Source: Acetobacterium malicum subsp. dehalogenans DSM 11527
Lineage (GTDB): Bacteria; Bacillota; Clostridia; Eubacteriales; Eubacteriaceae
Reading direction: 5' to 3'
Assembly: GCF_000472665.1 (NCBI RefSeq)
Contig: NZ_AXAC01000017.1
Location: 28,966 to 92,965 of the forward strand
DNA length: 64,000 bases
Position numbers and translations under genes: made by a program. Below, piece after piece: positions 53,206 to 61,756 of the stretch (the stretch's first letter is position 1; every line of letters starts with the position of its first letter). A model generated the notes under the pieces. The model saw only the letters and a program-made list of their open reading frames with translations, was not told where the DNA came from and did not search any database.

Positions 53206-54294
53206 TTACTTGCCAATTGTCAGCGGACCAAAGCCCTGACCGGCTGCTACGTATTTTGAATACAGTTTTTCTCCCAACAGAAATTCAAAAATTTCGTCAG
53301 TTTTCTTTTCAATATTGATATCCTTGAACTTATCCGGATAAATAACGGCACCAGCATAATAGGCATCAGCCAAGGCAATTTCGACATTGGTATAATTATT
53401 GTTGTAAGCCAACTGGGTATAAACCTTGTTGTTCTGCACTGCTTTTAGTGAGCTGAAAAAGTCTGGATTCTGAGCATATTGTTCGTTAACCAGATCCATG
53501 TTTTCTGGATTCAGGAAAATAATTTCCGGATTCCAGGCTAATACCTGTTCCAGATCCACGGTAAAAGCGGTCTTTTGACCCGTTTGATCAACCACGTTAT
53601 TGGCATTGATTGCCACGAAGGGACCGTAATTCCCGCTGGTTCCATCAAAGCCATGTTTGCCTTTGAAATTCAGGGCACCATTATATACCGAGATACGGCT
53701 AGCTTCCGGAATGTCTTTGGTTCGATCATTGAGATCTTTTTGCGCGGCATCCATAAATTCATTGACTTCTTTGGCCCGGTCTTCTTTGCCCAGTACCTGA
53801 CCAATAATATCTATCGAAGCGCTCATTTTTCCATCAAATAATCCGGGACTGGCTACTGCCACCACCGGGATGCCCGTTTTGGCCTGTAATTCATCGGCCT
53901 GAGTGTAGTCTGACACGACAAAAATTACATCGGGGGCCAATTTGATGATTTCTTCATCAAAGGGAACAATTCCACCAGAGCCGCCTTGACCAATTTGAGC
54001 TATCGATGCAAAATTGGGATTAACTAGGGTGTATGGACGAGTTAATTGCTGAACATTGTCCATATCGGTCCCGCCTTTTACCAGATCAACCGCGTCCATA
54101 TAGGTTAGCAGCCGCATCACCCCAAGCGACCCGACACTGTCGATTTCTGCCGGCACTTCCACTTGTCGGCCCAAGCTATCGATTACAACCTTCCCGGTCG
54201 CTTCACTCTTAGTGGTCTCTGCTTTTGTATTGGTGCAACCCGCAAAGGTTACAATCATCATAAAACTCAATAAAACCGCTACTATTCTTTTCAT
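53206..54294 (-). CDS. Substrate-binding lipoprotein (system 2)
   Basis: The 362-residue protein has a lipoprotein signal (IVTFAGC, modified Cys at position 20) followed by a BtuF/FhuD-type binding fold: VVIDSLGRQVEVPAEIDSVG, LAPDVIFVVSD and the second lobe VLAWNPEIIFLNPEN. It would capture a metal complex or corrinoid outside the membrane. It lies between the methyltransferase and the permease genes in one unit. Confidence 0.9.
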   Translation of the reverse strand: MKRIVAVLLSFMMIVTFAGCTNTKAETTKSEATGKVVIDSLGRQVEVPAEIDSVGSLGVMRLLTYMDAVDLVKGGTDMDNVQQLTRPYTLVNPNFASIAQIGQGGSGGIVPFDEEIIKLAPDVIFVVSDYTQADELQAKTGIPVVAVASPGLFDGKMSASIDIIGQVLGKEDRAKEVNEFMDAAQKDLNDRTKDIPEASRISVYNGALNFKGKHGFDGTSGNYGPFVAINANNVVDQTGQKTAFTVDLEQVLAWNPEIIFLNPENMDLVNEQYAQNPDFFSSLKAVQNNKVYTQLAYNNNYTNVEIALADAYYAGAVIYPDKFKDINIEKKTDEIFEFLLGEKLYSKYVAAGQGFGPLTIGK

Positions 54295-54324
54295 TTCATT
54301 CTCCTGATTTTTTTAATTCTTACT

Positions 54325-55149
54325 TTATACTTTCCAACAGATTGTCACAATCGTTGTTTCCACATTTTCTTCGACGTAACCATCTGTTGAAATGGATACT
54401 AAATAGTCCCTAATTTTCATTTCTTCTTCCTGAGTCAATGCCCGGTAGGACTTCATCCGATTGGCATACAGCTTATAAGCCGCATCGATGGGTTTTTTCA
54501 TATCCCAGAGTTGCTCTTCATAATGCATTTCCGGTAGCATCCCCTGAAGCCAAAGTAGTTCCAGTGCATATAACACCTCGATATCCGCCGATTCTTTCTT
54601 TTCTTCAATACCTAACATTTTTCGGATGGCATCAGAGACAGGATCTTTTCGTTTAATCGGCTTTGTCAAAACACAATGTCCCTTGCTTGCTTCGTTAAGT
54701 TTCAAAAAGGTATGAGCATTTCGTACTGCTGGCGTCATATTGGCAATAACCAGATCAAACTTCCCTTTGTAACCCATACTTTCAAGATCTGAGGCATGCC
54801 AGTCGTTGACAAAGAATTCGACATTTTCTTTACTTAATTCGCTTTTCTTTTCCGTTGCTTTTTCGATCATTTTAGGGGACAAATCCAGTCCAGTTACCCT
54901 ATGACAGGCATCAGCAAGCGCAAATGAATATTTCCCGGCACCGCATCCCACATCAAGGATGCTTCCGTCTTTGTTAATCAACTTTTTTTCTGCGATCATT
55001 TTCATTAAGAAACTATTCTCTTTTGTTGGCATTTCAAACTCAGCAAATTGCTGAGCCATGGAATCCCACATTTCGACGCTCGCCGCAACATCTCTTTCAT
55101 GATAATCCCACTTCTGTTTTACATCTTCTATATTCAAATTTTTCCTCAT
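54325..55149 (-). CDS. Class I SAM-dependent methyltransferase (system 2)
   Basis: The 274-residue protein has the SAM motif ILDVGCGAGKYSFALADACH with acidic TGLDLSP, then FDLVIANMTPAVRN in motif II. A long C-terminal part follows (AIRKMLGIEEKKESADIEVL). It does not match a known small-molecule or RNA enzyme to me. It is placed between the FmdE-like and binding-protein genes, so it may modify the molecule that the transporter imports; this is inference. Confidence 0.8.
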   Translation of the reverse strand: MRKNLNIEDVKQKWDYHERDVAASVEMWDSMAQQFAEFEMPTKENSFLMKMIAEKKLINKDGSILDVGCGAGKYSFALADACHRVTGLDLSPKMIEKATEKKSELSKENVEFFVNDWHASDLESMGYKGKFDLVIANMTPAVRNAHTFLKLNEASKGHCVLTKPIKRKDPVSDAIRKMLGIEEKKESADIEVLYALELLWLQGMLPEMHYEEQLWDMKKPIDAAYKLYANRMKSYRALTQEEEMKIRDYLVSISTDGYVEENVETTIVTICWKV

Positions 55150-55185
55150 TTATTCTTGAATGAATTCTGTATTGGAAGTCTACTG

Positions 55186-55710
55186 CTAGATACCTCGGGT
55201 ATAAGGATTAGAACAATCCACACAGAGTTTTTTGCCATTTTCCAGACGAATCATGTGCTCGGCGGTCTTTTCGCCGCATTCTTCGCAAATCACACTCTGA
55301 AAAATCCGAGCTCGTTCCGGCAATTCATAATCTGGAGTTTTAAAGTCAAATATTTTACTGGCATCCGGCTCATTTAAAATATAAGCTTCCATTTCATCTC
55401 GTTCCATTTCCGGCAGGGCTTTTAATACCAGTCTGATCTTTTCTCCGGTATTCCGATTAAAAAAAGTAAAGGCCTGTTTCCCACGATTTCTAAAAATCAA
55501 ATTTCCTTTACCCGCACTACATCCAAGAATGACTTGTACTCCATCAACGCCGCAGGCATCATTTTCAGTGATACAAACAACATCTTCATCTTCTGAAAAT
55601 GAAATACTAAGTGCCTTAATGGCTTCCTGTGATGCTCTCACCCCAATGGCCAATCCGGGACAATGATGTCCGTGAAACGCTACTGATTTTTCCCATAATT
55701 TCTGATTCAT
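55186..55710 (-). CDS. FmdE-like protein
   Basis: The 174-residue protein has the FmdE signature FHGHHCPGLAIGVRAS and ITENDACGVDGVQVILGCSAGKGNL, then a C-terminal zinc finger CEECGEKTAEHM... LCVDC. FmdE-type proteins accompany formylmethanofuran dehydrogenase in archaea but occur widely in bacteria with metal or cofactor transporters; the biochemical role is not known. I start it at 55710 after AAAGGAG. It is the first gene of this unit. Confidence 0.85.
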   Translation of the reverse strand: MNQKLWEKSVAFHGHHCPGLAIGVRASQEAIKALSISFSEDEDVVCITENDACGVDGVQVILGCSAGKGNLIFRNRGKQAFTFFNRNTGEKIRLVLKALPEMERDEMEAYILNEPDASKIFDFKTPDYELPERARIFQSVICEECGEKTAEHMIRLENGKKLCVDCSNPYTRGI

Positions 55711-55736
55711 TTTGTTTTTCTCCTTTAATTTCCAAC

Positions 55737-55799
55737 AAAAAAAGCCAACAAAACACAACTCCTTTCAAGGAGTAAATGCCTTATTGGCTTATTTTTTAT
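55737..55799 (-). terminator. Attenuator-like hairpin before the FmdE gene
   Basis: AGCCAA (55743-55748) pairs with TTGGCT (55794-55799) and, within it, ACTCCTT pairs with AAGGAGT. On the minus strand the structure ends in T7, then 26 bp later the FmdE start codon. As it lies between the promoter (55822-55850) and the gene, it looks like a transcription attenuator. Confidence 0.55.
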
Positions 55800-55810
55800 T
55801 CGATATGATT

Positions 55811-55850
55811 AAACTATCGTTAGTTTACCCTAATTATAAACATTTGTCAA
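55811..55850 (-). promoter_or_regulatory. Promoter of the FmdE unit with a dyad over the -10
   Basis: On the minus strand TTGACA (55850-55845) and TAAACT (55827-55822) are 17 bp apart. AAACTATCGTTAGTTT (55811-55826), a 6-bp inverted repeat with a 4-bp spacer, overlaps the -10, as expected for a repressor site. Confidence 0.6.
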
Positions 55851-55983
55851 TAACTTATTCAACTACCTGAAGCAACTATGATAAGAACTATCTGCACAAA
55901 AATTCATGCAACCTATTAACCTTGCCATAAAGATGAATTTTATCTATCACACACCTATATAAAGCTACCCCTGTCCTAAACAG

Positions 55984-56757
55984 CTAGGCACCCGCAGTAC
56001 AGATATTACGATTAAGCTGGTCTGAGTAAAACAGATGCACCGGTTCATTGTAGAGATTGCTTAACAATTCTTCCGATAAATATTGATCCACCACTCCGAT
56101 TTCAAAGGCTCCTGAGCGATTGAGCACTCCGACTCGTCCACCAATAAAAAACACCTGATCCGGATTGTGGGTTGTCATAATAACACCATAACCCTGATCC
56201 GACAATTTTTTAACCAGTTTCATGGTTTTGATCTGATTCCCAAAATCCAGATGGGCGGTCGGTTCATCCAGTAAAATAAAGTCCGGCTCCTGGGCAATGG
56301 CTCTGGCAATGGTAACCAGTTGTCGTTCCCCACCGCTTAACTGAGTATAGGCTTTGTTCCTAAGATGGGTAATTCTGACCAGTTCCATCGCTTCTTCAAT
56401 TACCCACTGATCCTGCTGATTCAGTTTTTTAAAGGCGCTTAAATAGGGAGTTCTGCCCATGGCAACAAATTCTTCAACGGTAAAGGCATAGGTCGGCTGA
56501 TGAATCTGGGGCACATAGCCAATCTGCTTAGCAAACTGTCGCAGTGACAAATCTTTAATATTATCCTTTTCTAAGAAGATTCCCCCTTGTGTCGGCTCAC
56601 TCAGATTGCCAATGCAATTCAGCAAGGTCGATTTTCCAGCACCGTTGGGTCCCAATATAGTAAATATTTCACCCTTTTTTAGACTGAAATTGACCTCTGT
56701 AAAAATCTGTTTGCCGTTGGGATAGGCAAACCCCAGTTCAGCGATCCTTAAATTCAT
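55984..56757 (-). CDS. FecE/BtuD-type ABC transporter ATPase (system 1)
   Basis: The 257-residue protein has Walker A GPNGAGKST, signature LSGGERQL, Walker B FILLDEPT and the H-loop MTTHNPDQ. It overlaps the permease gene by 4 bp (ATGA). It is the last gene of the nitrogenase-like unit. Confidence 0.92.
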   Translation of the reverse strand: MNLRIAELGFAYPNGKQIFTEVNFSLKKGEIFTILGPNGAGKSTLLNCIGNLSEPTQGGIFLEKDNIKDLSLRQFAKQIGYVPQIHQPTYAFTVEEFVAMGRTPYLSAFKKLNQQDQWVIEEAMELVRITHLRNKAYTQLSGGERQLVTIARAIAQEPDFILLDEPTAHLDFGNQIKTMKLVKKLSDQGYGVIMTTHNPDQVFFIGGRVGVLNRSGAFEIGVVDQYLSEELLSNLYNEPVHLFYSDQLNRNICTAGA

Positions 56758-57791
56758 GACAGATTCATCCTCTCTTTTTTTAACAGATAAAAATAGAACG
56801 GTGCGCCAATCAAACCGGTTAAGATACTCAGCGGTAATTCTGCGCTGGTGATGGTTCTGGCAATGGTGTCAATAATCAGTAAAAAGATTCCTCCCAGGAC
56901 AAAAGAAACTGGTAATAATTTCATATTATTGGGGCCGACAATCAATCGCCCCAGATGTGGCACTACCAGACCAACCCAGCCGATTGTTCCACTAATACAA
57001 ACAGAACTGGCTGTCAATAAGGTGGCGCAGATAATGACAATCCGCCGGGTGGTTTTCACATTAATTCCCAGGCTTCGGGCTTCCGTCTCACCTAATGACA
57101 GCACATTGATTTTCCAACGCAGTACCATGATAATGATAATTGCAAGGATCATCGCCGGTGCCACCATCAGGATACTCTTAGGCAACACCTTGGCGATACT
57201 GCCCATCTGCCAGTAAGTTATTTCAGCCAATTCCGTTTCCGGATCGGCAATATACTTAATGATCCCCATAATTGAACTCATCAGTCCGCCGACAATAATC
57301 CCTGACATAACCAACATCATATTGGAGCTGTTTTTAATCAGCTTCGGAGCCGTTGTTGTTAACGCCACTGCCAGAATACCGCCGGCAAAGGCACCAATCT
57401 GAATACCAAAGGTTCCGATGCCAATTAAAATTGCAATGGCGGCTCCAACGCAGGCGCCAGAAGATACCCCCAGCAAATCCGGCGATACCAGAGGGTTTTG
57501 AAAAACCCCCTGATACACGGCTCCCGATAAAGCCAATGAACCACCCACCAGAATCGCTGCTACAACCCGGGGAAAACGGAGCGTCATTACGACGCTTTCC
57601 ACATTCACATCCCCGACTTGGGGAATTGGAAAAATATTGGCCGCCAGCACATGGATCACTTCTGGTATTGAAATAGGAAAACGTCCCATACATAATGAAA
57701 CAATCACCAGGGCTCCCAAAATTACGATTAACAGCACCAGCAAAGCTGAAAAATTCAAGCGATTTTCTTTAAAACTTATATTTTTTAACAT
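56754..57791 (-). CDS. FecCD/BtuC-type ABC transporter permease (system 1)
   Basis: A 345-residue protein with about ten transmembrane segments and the motifs LRFPRVVAAILVGGSLALSG, NPLVSPDLLGVSSGACVGAA, SLGINVKTTRRIVI and IGWVGLVVPHLGRLIVG. It forms the channel of the importer whose other genes flank it. Together with a cobalamin riboswitch at the head of the unit, this makes a corrinoid or cobalt-complex substrate plausible. Confidence 0.92.
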   Translation of the reverse strand: MLKNISFKENRLNFSALLVLLIVILGALVIVSLCMGRFPISIPEVIHVLAANIFPIPQVGDVNVESVVMTLRFPRVVAAILVGGSLALSGAVYQGVFQNPLVSPDLLGVSSGACVGAAIAILIGIGTFGIQIGAFAGGILAVALTTTAPKLIKNSSNMMLVMSGIIVGGLMSSIMGIIKYIADPETELAEITYWQMGSIAKVLPKSILMVAPAMILAIIIIMVLRWKINVLSLGETEARSLGINVKTTRRIVIICATLLTASSVCISGTIGWVGLVVPHLGRLIVGPNNMKLLPVSFVLGGIFLLIIDTIARTITSAELPLSILTGLIGAPFYFYLLKKERMNLS

Positions 57792-57827
57792 TTAATACAA
57801 CTTTCTGATTTTGCTGTCACCGTCGAC

Positions 57828-58916
57828 TTAATTATTTACATCGACTTTCAAAATCGTATCAATATTTTCATCAGTCAGATCACGAGAAAAGAACTCTTTA
57901 TAAAAGGCCTTCAGATCTTTACGGATATCGTAATCTTTAAATAGTTCCGGTTGTTGGATACTACCCATCCACTTAAGCATCAGTGGTGTTTCCACGCAGG
58001 GGGCATCATAACGCAATATTCCCACTGGTGTTTTATAAACCCGATGGTTTTTAACCGCATCGATATTGCTCCAATCCTGACCTTCAATTTTATTCCGATA
58101 CAGGTCTTCAGGCATTGTTTCATCAAAATTTGAGAGATAGATAATCTCCGGATTCCACTCTAGGATTTGCTCCATATTCACTTCTGACCATTTTTTATCG
58201 AGTCCGGATGCAACATTAGTTCCACCGGTTAATTGAAGTAAATAATTATTGATGTTTTTCGCACCAGCCACGCTTAGTTTACTGTTCTGTAAATACAACA
58301 CTTTCTTTTTCGTCACGGTGTCAAGTTTAGCTTTCTTGTCGATAAAATAATTTTCTACCTCAGTGTGATAATCTGTCAGTTTTTCAGCTTCATCCTCTTT
58401 TCCTAACACCTGACCAACAAGCAGCAGATCCTTTTTTAAGTCATCCAGGTTTTCAGCATAATTCAGCATTACTGGGGTAATCCCGACCGCTTTTAATTGT
58501 TCAGCTTCAGCCGTCTGATCATTCCAGATAAAGGCGATTTCTGGTTTTAAATTCATTAACGCTTCCACATTGATGGCAAAGTCTTTGGTGATTTCTGCCG
58601 TTGAAATAGTGGCAAAAGCCGGATCAAGGTTGGGCATAAAGCTGCCCTTATATTGAGCCATTGCGCTGGGATTAATCGATACGATCCGCTCGCTACCGCC
58701 GTCAATGGTCCACATCGCCGATGCCCAGGGAATCGGGGTAATGGCAACCTTAGTGATGGTTTCCGGTAATTGAACCTCATTCCCACCCTGATCCACCACG
58801 GAAGTCAGTTTTTCCGGTGTTTTACTTTCCGACTCCTTCGCCTGACCGCTGCAGCCAGCAATGGCGATACACATAATCAAACAGATACACATAACCAGTA
58901 ACAATCTTTTTTTCAT
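57828..58916 (-). CDS. Substrate-binding lipoprotein (system 1)
   Basis: The 362-residue protein has a lipoprotein signal (AIAGC, Cys at position 22) and the class III binding-protein fold: VVDQGGNEVQLPETITKVAI, LNLKPEIAFIWN-like NLKPEIAFIWND, and ILEWNPEIIYLSNFDETMP. It would deliver its ligand to the permease just downstream. It follows the NifD-like gene by 36 bp. Confidence 0.9.
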   Translation of the reverse strand: MKKRLLLVMCICLIMCIAIAGCSGQAKESESKTPEKLTSVVDQGGNEVQLPETITKVAITPIPWASAMWTIDGGSERIVSINPSAMAQYKGSFMPNLDPAFATISTAEITKDFAINVEALMNLKPEIAFIWNDQTAEAEQLKAVGITPVMLNYAENLDDLKKDLLLVGQVLGKEDEAEKLTDYHTEVENYFIDKKAKLDTVTKKKVLYLQNSKLSVAGAKNINNYLLQLTGGTNVASGLDKKWSEVNMEQILEWNPEIIYLSNFDETMPEDLYRNKIEGQDWSNIDAVKNHRVYKTPVGILRYDAPCVETPLMLKWMGSIQQPELFKDYDIRKDLKAFYKEFFSRDLTDENIDTILKVDVNN

Positions 58917-58952
58917 CTCTTCTACTCCTTAGTATTTCTATTTTTTCTTAAT

Positions 58953-60545
58953 TTAAGCAGTCACTTTATTTGAAAAGAAACTTTTTAAATAAGCATAGCC
59001 TGTTTGTCCCATGTATTGATAATCCAGCTCCATAAACGCATTGCCGCTGAGGCTGGGATACGGCATGGGAATAAATTTAAAATTTTGTGTTATACCGTTA
59101 AAACTATTTTGATAAAGCGGATCACCAATGACGTGGGTAACAGTCATCTGCTGCAAATCCAGATCAGTGATTTTCATTCCCCGGATGGTTGTTATTCCAA
59201 AATCATTCGGGATCGCTGTCTCAAGCTGATCCAGGATTTCATTTCTTCCCAGAAGCAGCACCTGGAAAGTTGGGAATTGCTGCGGCTCTTTATTCAAGTA
59301 ATACGATTCTGGAATCGCTGTTTTTAACAACTCACCAACGTCTCTCAGCCACCGATTAAAGCTATCAATACCGATCGGAATCTCAAAAAGATAGGGTATT
59401 TGAAACATCTCCTCCATCCATTTTGCCATACTCAGACCTTGTCTGGAAAAAACAAGATTGAGCTCAGCTTCCGAAGCCGTTTTAAAAGAATCCAGACTCT
59501 CGTAACCGAGAACGTTCACCGTATAACCCAGCGACGTCAGGCAGGTTTCAATTTCATGAAAGTGTTGCCTTTTTCCAAACAAAAACGGATTATAACCAAT
59601 AATATTGATCCGCTTTTTCTTTATTCCAACTTTTTTTAAAGTCTCTCTGGCGATTTTTAATAGCGCTTTTGCAGCGCCTTCTTCGGCCGTTTGAAAACCG
59701 TTGGTATCAATTGTAGCGGTTATTGCAAACAGATCACTCGCCTGTAAATAATGATCATTCATCCCGGTCATAAAGGTAACGGGTGTGCCAATGGATAGAA
59801 ATAATTCAATTTCTTTGGTTTGATGATTCATTTGAAATCGCTTCTTAATGGCTTCACCGATCTCATTTGTGCAGCCATTAACCGCCTGCAAGTCATCAAA
59901 TCGGGAAAAAATAAACTGATTGTAATTAAGCCGATCAACGGAACTGGGACAGTTAGCACAACCAGAGCCGGTCAATAAAAATTGACACACAGCTGGATCA
60001 TCAGGGAATAAGGATAGCACCCCGCTATAATCTGCGGCCAGCGGTGGCAATTCACAGACATCTGCATTTTTTGATAAAACCAACTGCCTAGTTTTAACAA
60101 AATCCTCAATCTTTGCTGCAATCTTATCTAATCGTTGAGACGGACTGGTTTTTCGTTTCTCCATGGGACCACGTTTGAAAATCTCAACGGGAATTTTCCG
60201 GGGATTATCAAGCCCCTGGATCATCGTGTCAAAATCGGTCTGACTGAGTAGATCCGGACATGAAACATAAAGAATAATACCTAGATGGCAGGCTTTTCGT
60301 AACGCCGTTTCAATAAGTCCTTTGATTTTATCCAGATAATCTCCAAAGGTGTAATCTAATGCGCTAATGGGAATGAGCTTGAGTTTGGACAACTGCCCAC
60401 ATTCCAAGGCTCTGAAATATAAAATGCGAATACAGGTTGGCGGGCCGATAGCCACCACTAAGGTATCCGGTATCGCAAAAATCCGTTTAGCCATTGCCAT
60501 ATCGCCTAGATTATCGACTGACGCTTCAATGGCGATGCTGCTCAT
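58953..60545 (-). CDS. Nitrogenase component 1-like protein (NifD/NflD-type), two-part
   Basis: A 530-residue protein. The first 125 residues look like a NifD-type N-terminal half with cysteines C38 (GPPTCIRILYFRALEC), C49 and C96 (YVSCPDLLS). From about residue 185 a second, full NifD/K-like unit begins, with LLTGSGCANCPSSVDR (C196, C199) and VNGCTNEIGEAIKK (C225). The site where the family often has another cluster cysteine reads SIGTPVTFMTGMNDH. No NifK-like partner follows, so it probably self-associates, as in CfbD. It has no cofactor-binding residues that I can assign to FeMo-co. The gene overlaps the NifH-like gene by 4 bp. Confidence 0.8.
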   Translation of the reverse strand: MSSIAIEASVDNLGDMAMAKRIFAIPDTLVVAIGPPTCIRILYFRALECGQLSKLKLIPISALDYTFGDYLDKIKGLIETALRKACHLGIILYVSCPDLLSQTDFDTMIQGLDNPRKIPVEIFKRGPMEKRKTSPSQRLDKIAAKIEDFVKTRQLVLSKNADVCELPPLAADYSGVLSLFPDDPAVCQFLLTGSGCANCPSSVDRLNYNQFIFSRFDDLQAVNGCTNEIGEAIKKRFQMNHQTKEIELFLSIGTPVTFMTGMNDHYLQASDLFAITATIDTNGFQTAEEGAAKALLKIARETLKKVGIKKKRINIIGYNPFLFGKRQHFHEIETCLTSLGYTVNVLGYESLDSFKTASEAELNLVFSRQGLSMAKWMEEMFQIPYLFEIPIGIDSFNRWLRDVGELLKTAIPESYYLNKEPQQFPTFQVLLLGRNEILDQLETAIPNDFGITTIRGMKITDLDLQQMTVTHVIGDPLYQNSFNGITQNFKFIPMPYPSLSGNAFMELDYQYMGQTGYAYLKSFFSNKVTA

Positions 60546-61384
60546 CTGCTGATTTCCTGGTTCTTTACTGAAACAAAATCAAAGAGGGCTTCCATTGCTT
60601 CATCATCAAGAGGATGGGAGTCACAAGCAGTGACCTCGCAAAACAGATCCTTTCCTAAGTTCTCAATAACCTCTGAAATAGGAGCCTGAGGATCGGCCTC
60701 AATCATAGTATTTCTTTGATACTCGGCCATCTTTATCGCCTGGTTTTGTTCAATAGAGGCAATCAGATGACTTTCGGTCATTTGAATAAAATGATCAACC
60801 ACATCTTTATCGGTTTTGGAGGTCCAGCGATTATGGATAAAACCGCCGAATAGTTTTTGCGCCGGGGTTTCGTAGTGTGCAATTCCCTTTAAGATATTAT
60901 TGGCTGCGTACAAAGACATAAATTCTGATGAAGTAACAATATATACCGTATCAACACACTGCTTGCGCATCGGAATGGAAAAACCACCACAGACCACATC
61001 ACCCAGCACATCATAGACAATGAGATCCCAGTCCATCGCAAATACTTCCAGCTTTTCCAAGGTCTCGATCACCGCCGAAATACCCATCCCGGCACAACCG
61101 ATCCCCGGTTCTGGGCCGCCAGCTTCAACGCACGTGACACCGTAGGCTCCCGCAAACAAAATATCCTCTTTATTCAGCTGCTCCCCTTTTTCCTTAAGTG
61201 TTTTCAAAACGGTGGGAATCCGTCGCTTCACTAGAATCCGGGTCGAATCCGATTTAGGGTCACAGCCGATATGAAGCACCTTTTTCCCAGCTTTTGACAA
61301 CGCTGCCGATACATTGGCGGCAATCGTCGATTTACCAATCCCTCCCTTGCCATAAAATGCGATCCGTTTGTTGTCTAGATTCAT
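60542..61384 (-). CDS. Nitrogenase iron protein-like ATPase (NifH-type)
   Basis: The 280-residue protein has the NifH/BchL/CfbC features: P-loop GKGGIGKST (residues 12-20), CDPKSDSTR, the [4Fe-4S] ligands C97 in GGPEPGIGCAGMG and C132 in VLGDVVCGGFSIPMR. It would pass electrons, driven by ATP, to the NifD-like partner. NifH itself works with NifDK for N2, but relatives with a single partner reduce tetrapyrroles. It is the first gene of the unit, behind a cobalamin riboswitch and terminator. Confidence 0.9.
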   Translation of the reverse strand: MNLDNKRIAFYGKGGIGKSTIAANVSAALSKAGKKVLHIGCDPKSDSTRILVKRRIPTVLKTLKEKGEQLNKEDILFAGAYGVTCVEAGGPEPGIGCAGMGISAVIETLEKLEVFAMDWDLIVYDVLGDVVCGGFSIPMRKQCVDTVYIVTSSEFMSLYAANNILKGIAHYETPAQKLFGGFIHNRWTSKTDKDVVDHFIQMTESHLIASIEQNQAIKMAEYQRNTMIEADPQAPISEVIENLGKDLFCEVTACDSHPLDDEAMEALFDFVSVKNQEISR

Positions 61385-61396
61385 TTTCCCTCCAAT

Positions 61397-61434
61397 AAAA
61401 AAAACTCTTCTGAATTATTAGACAGAAGAGTTTT
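61397..61434 (-). terminator. Terminator of the cobalamin riboswitch
   Basis: AAAACTCTTCTG (61401-61412) pairs with CAGAAGAGTTTT (61423-61434), a perfect 12-bp stem followed by T8 on the minus strand. It ends 13 bp before the NifH-like start codon, so it sits between the riboswitch and the gene as a transcription switch. Confidence 0.85.
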
Positions 61435-61482
61435 ATTATAAAAATAAATCCCTCGCCCAATAATCCGTTAGGCTTGGTTATG

Positions 61483-61632
61483 ACAAAATATAGAAGCATC
61501 CTGGCTTAAGATCATCGCCTGCTGTAACAACTTCCCAGAAATTTCTTTCCAGTGTTGATCAATTTACAGCGGCTCACTTTTACAGTGGCGGTACCGCATC
61601 GGATTTTAACCGATTTTCATACTATACTTTGT
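61483..61632 (-). ncRNA. Cobalamin (B12) riboswitch
   Basis: On the minus strand I read GAAAATCGGTTAAAATCCGA, then TGCGGTACCGCCACTGTAAA, AGTGAGCCGC, a CACTGG and TTCTGGGAAG part, GATGATCTT and the terminal AAGCCAGGATGC, all hallmark parts of the cobalamin element. The outer ends pair over 11 bp (ACAAAGTATAG with CTATATTTTGT) to form P1. With the terminator downstream it should switch the nitrogenase-like unit off when corrinoid is plentiful. Confidence 0.92.
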
Positions 61633-61639
61633 TATTCAA

Positions 61640-61677
61640 TTGTGACGTATTATATCACAAGTAAGGGGGACAAACAA
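61640..61677 (-). promoter_or_regulatory. Promoter of the nitrogenase-like unit with a TTGTGA dyad
   Basis: On the minus strand TTGTTT (61677-61672) and TATAAT (61654-61649) are 17 bp apart. TTGTGA and TCACAA (61640-61645 and 61655-61660) form a dyad around the -10. It is close to the divergent LysR gene, whose product or a Crp-like protein could bind it. Confidence 0.6.
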
Positions 61678-61756
61678 TTGAGCGGTTCTAGTAATTTCCA
61701 ATTGCCAGCTATCAATATTTTTGATAGTATAGGGATAAATAAACAGGAGGAAACCA

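Noticed and set aside
58953..61384. Assignment as a dinitrogen-fixing nif operon
   Set aside because: There is one NifD-like gene only, no nifK, nifE, nifN or nifB, atypical cysteines, and a cobalamin riboswitch at the head.
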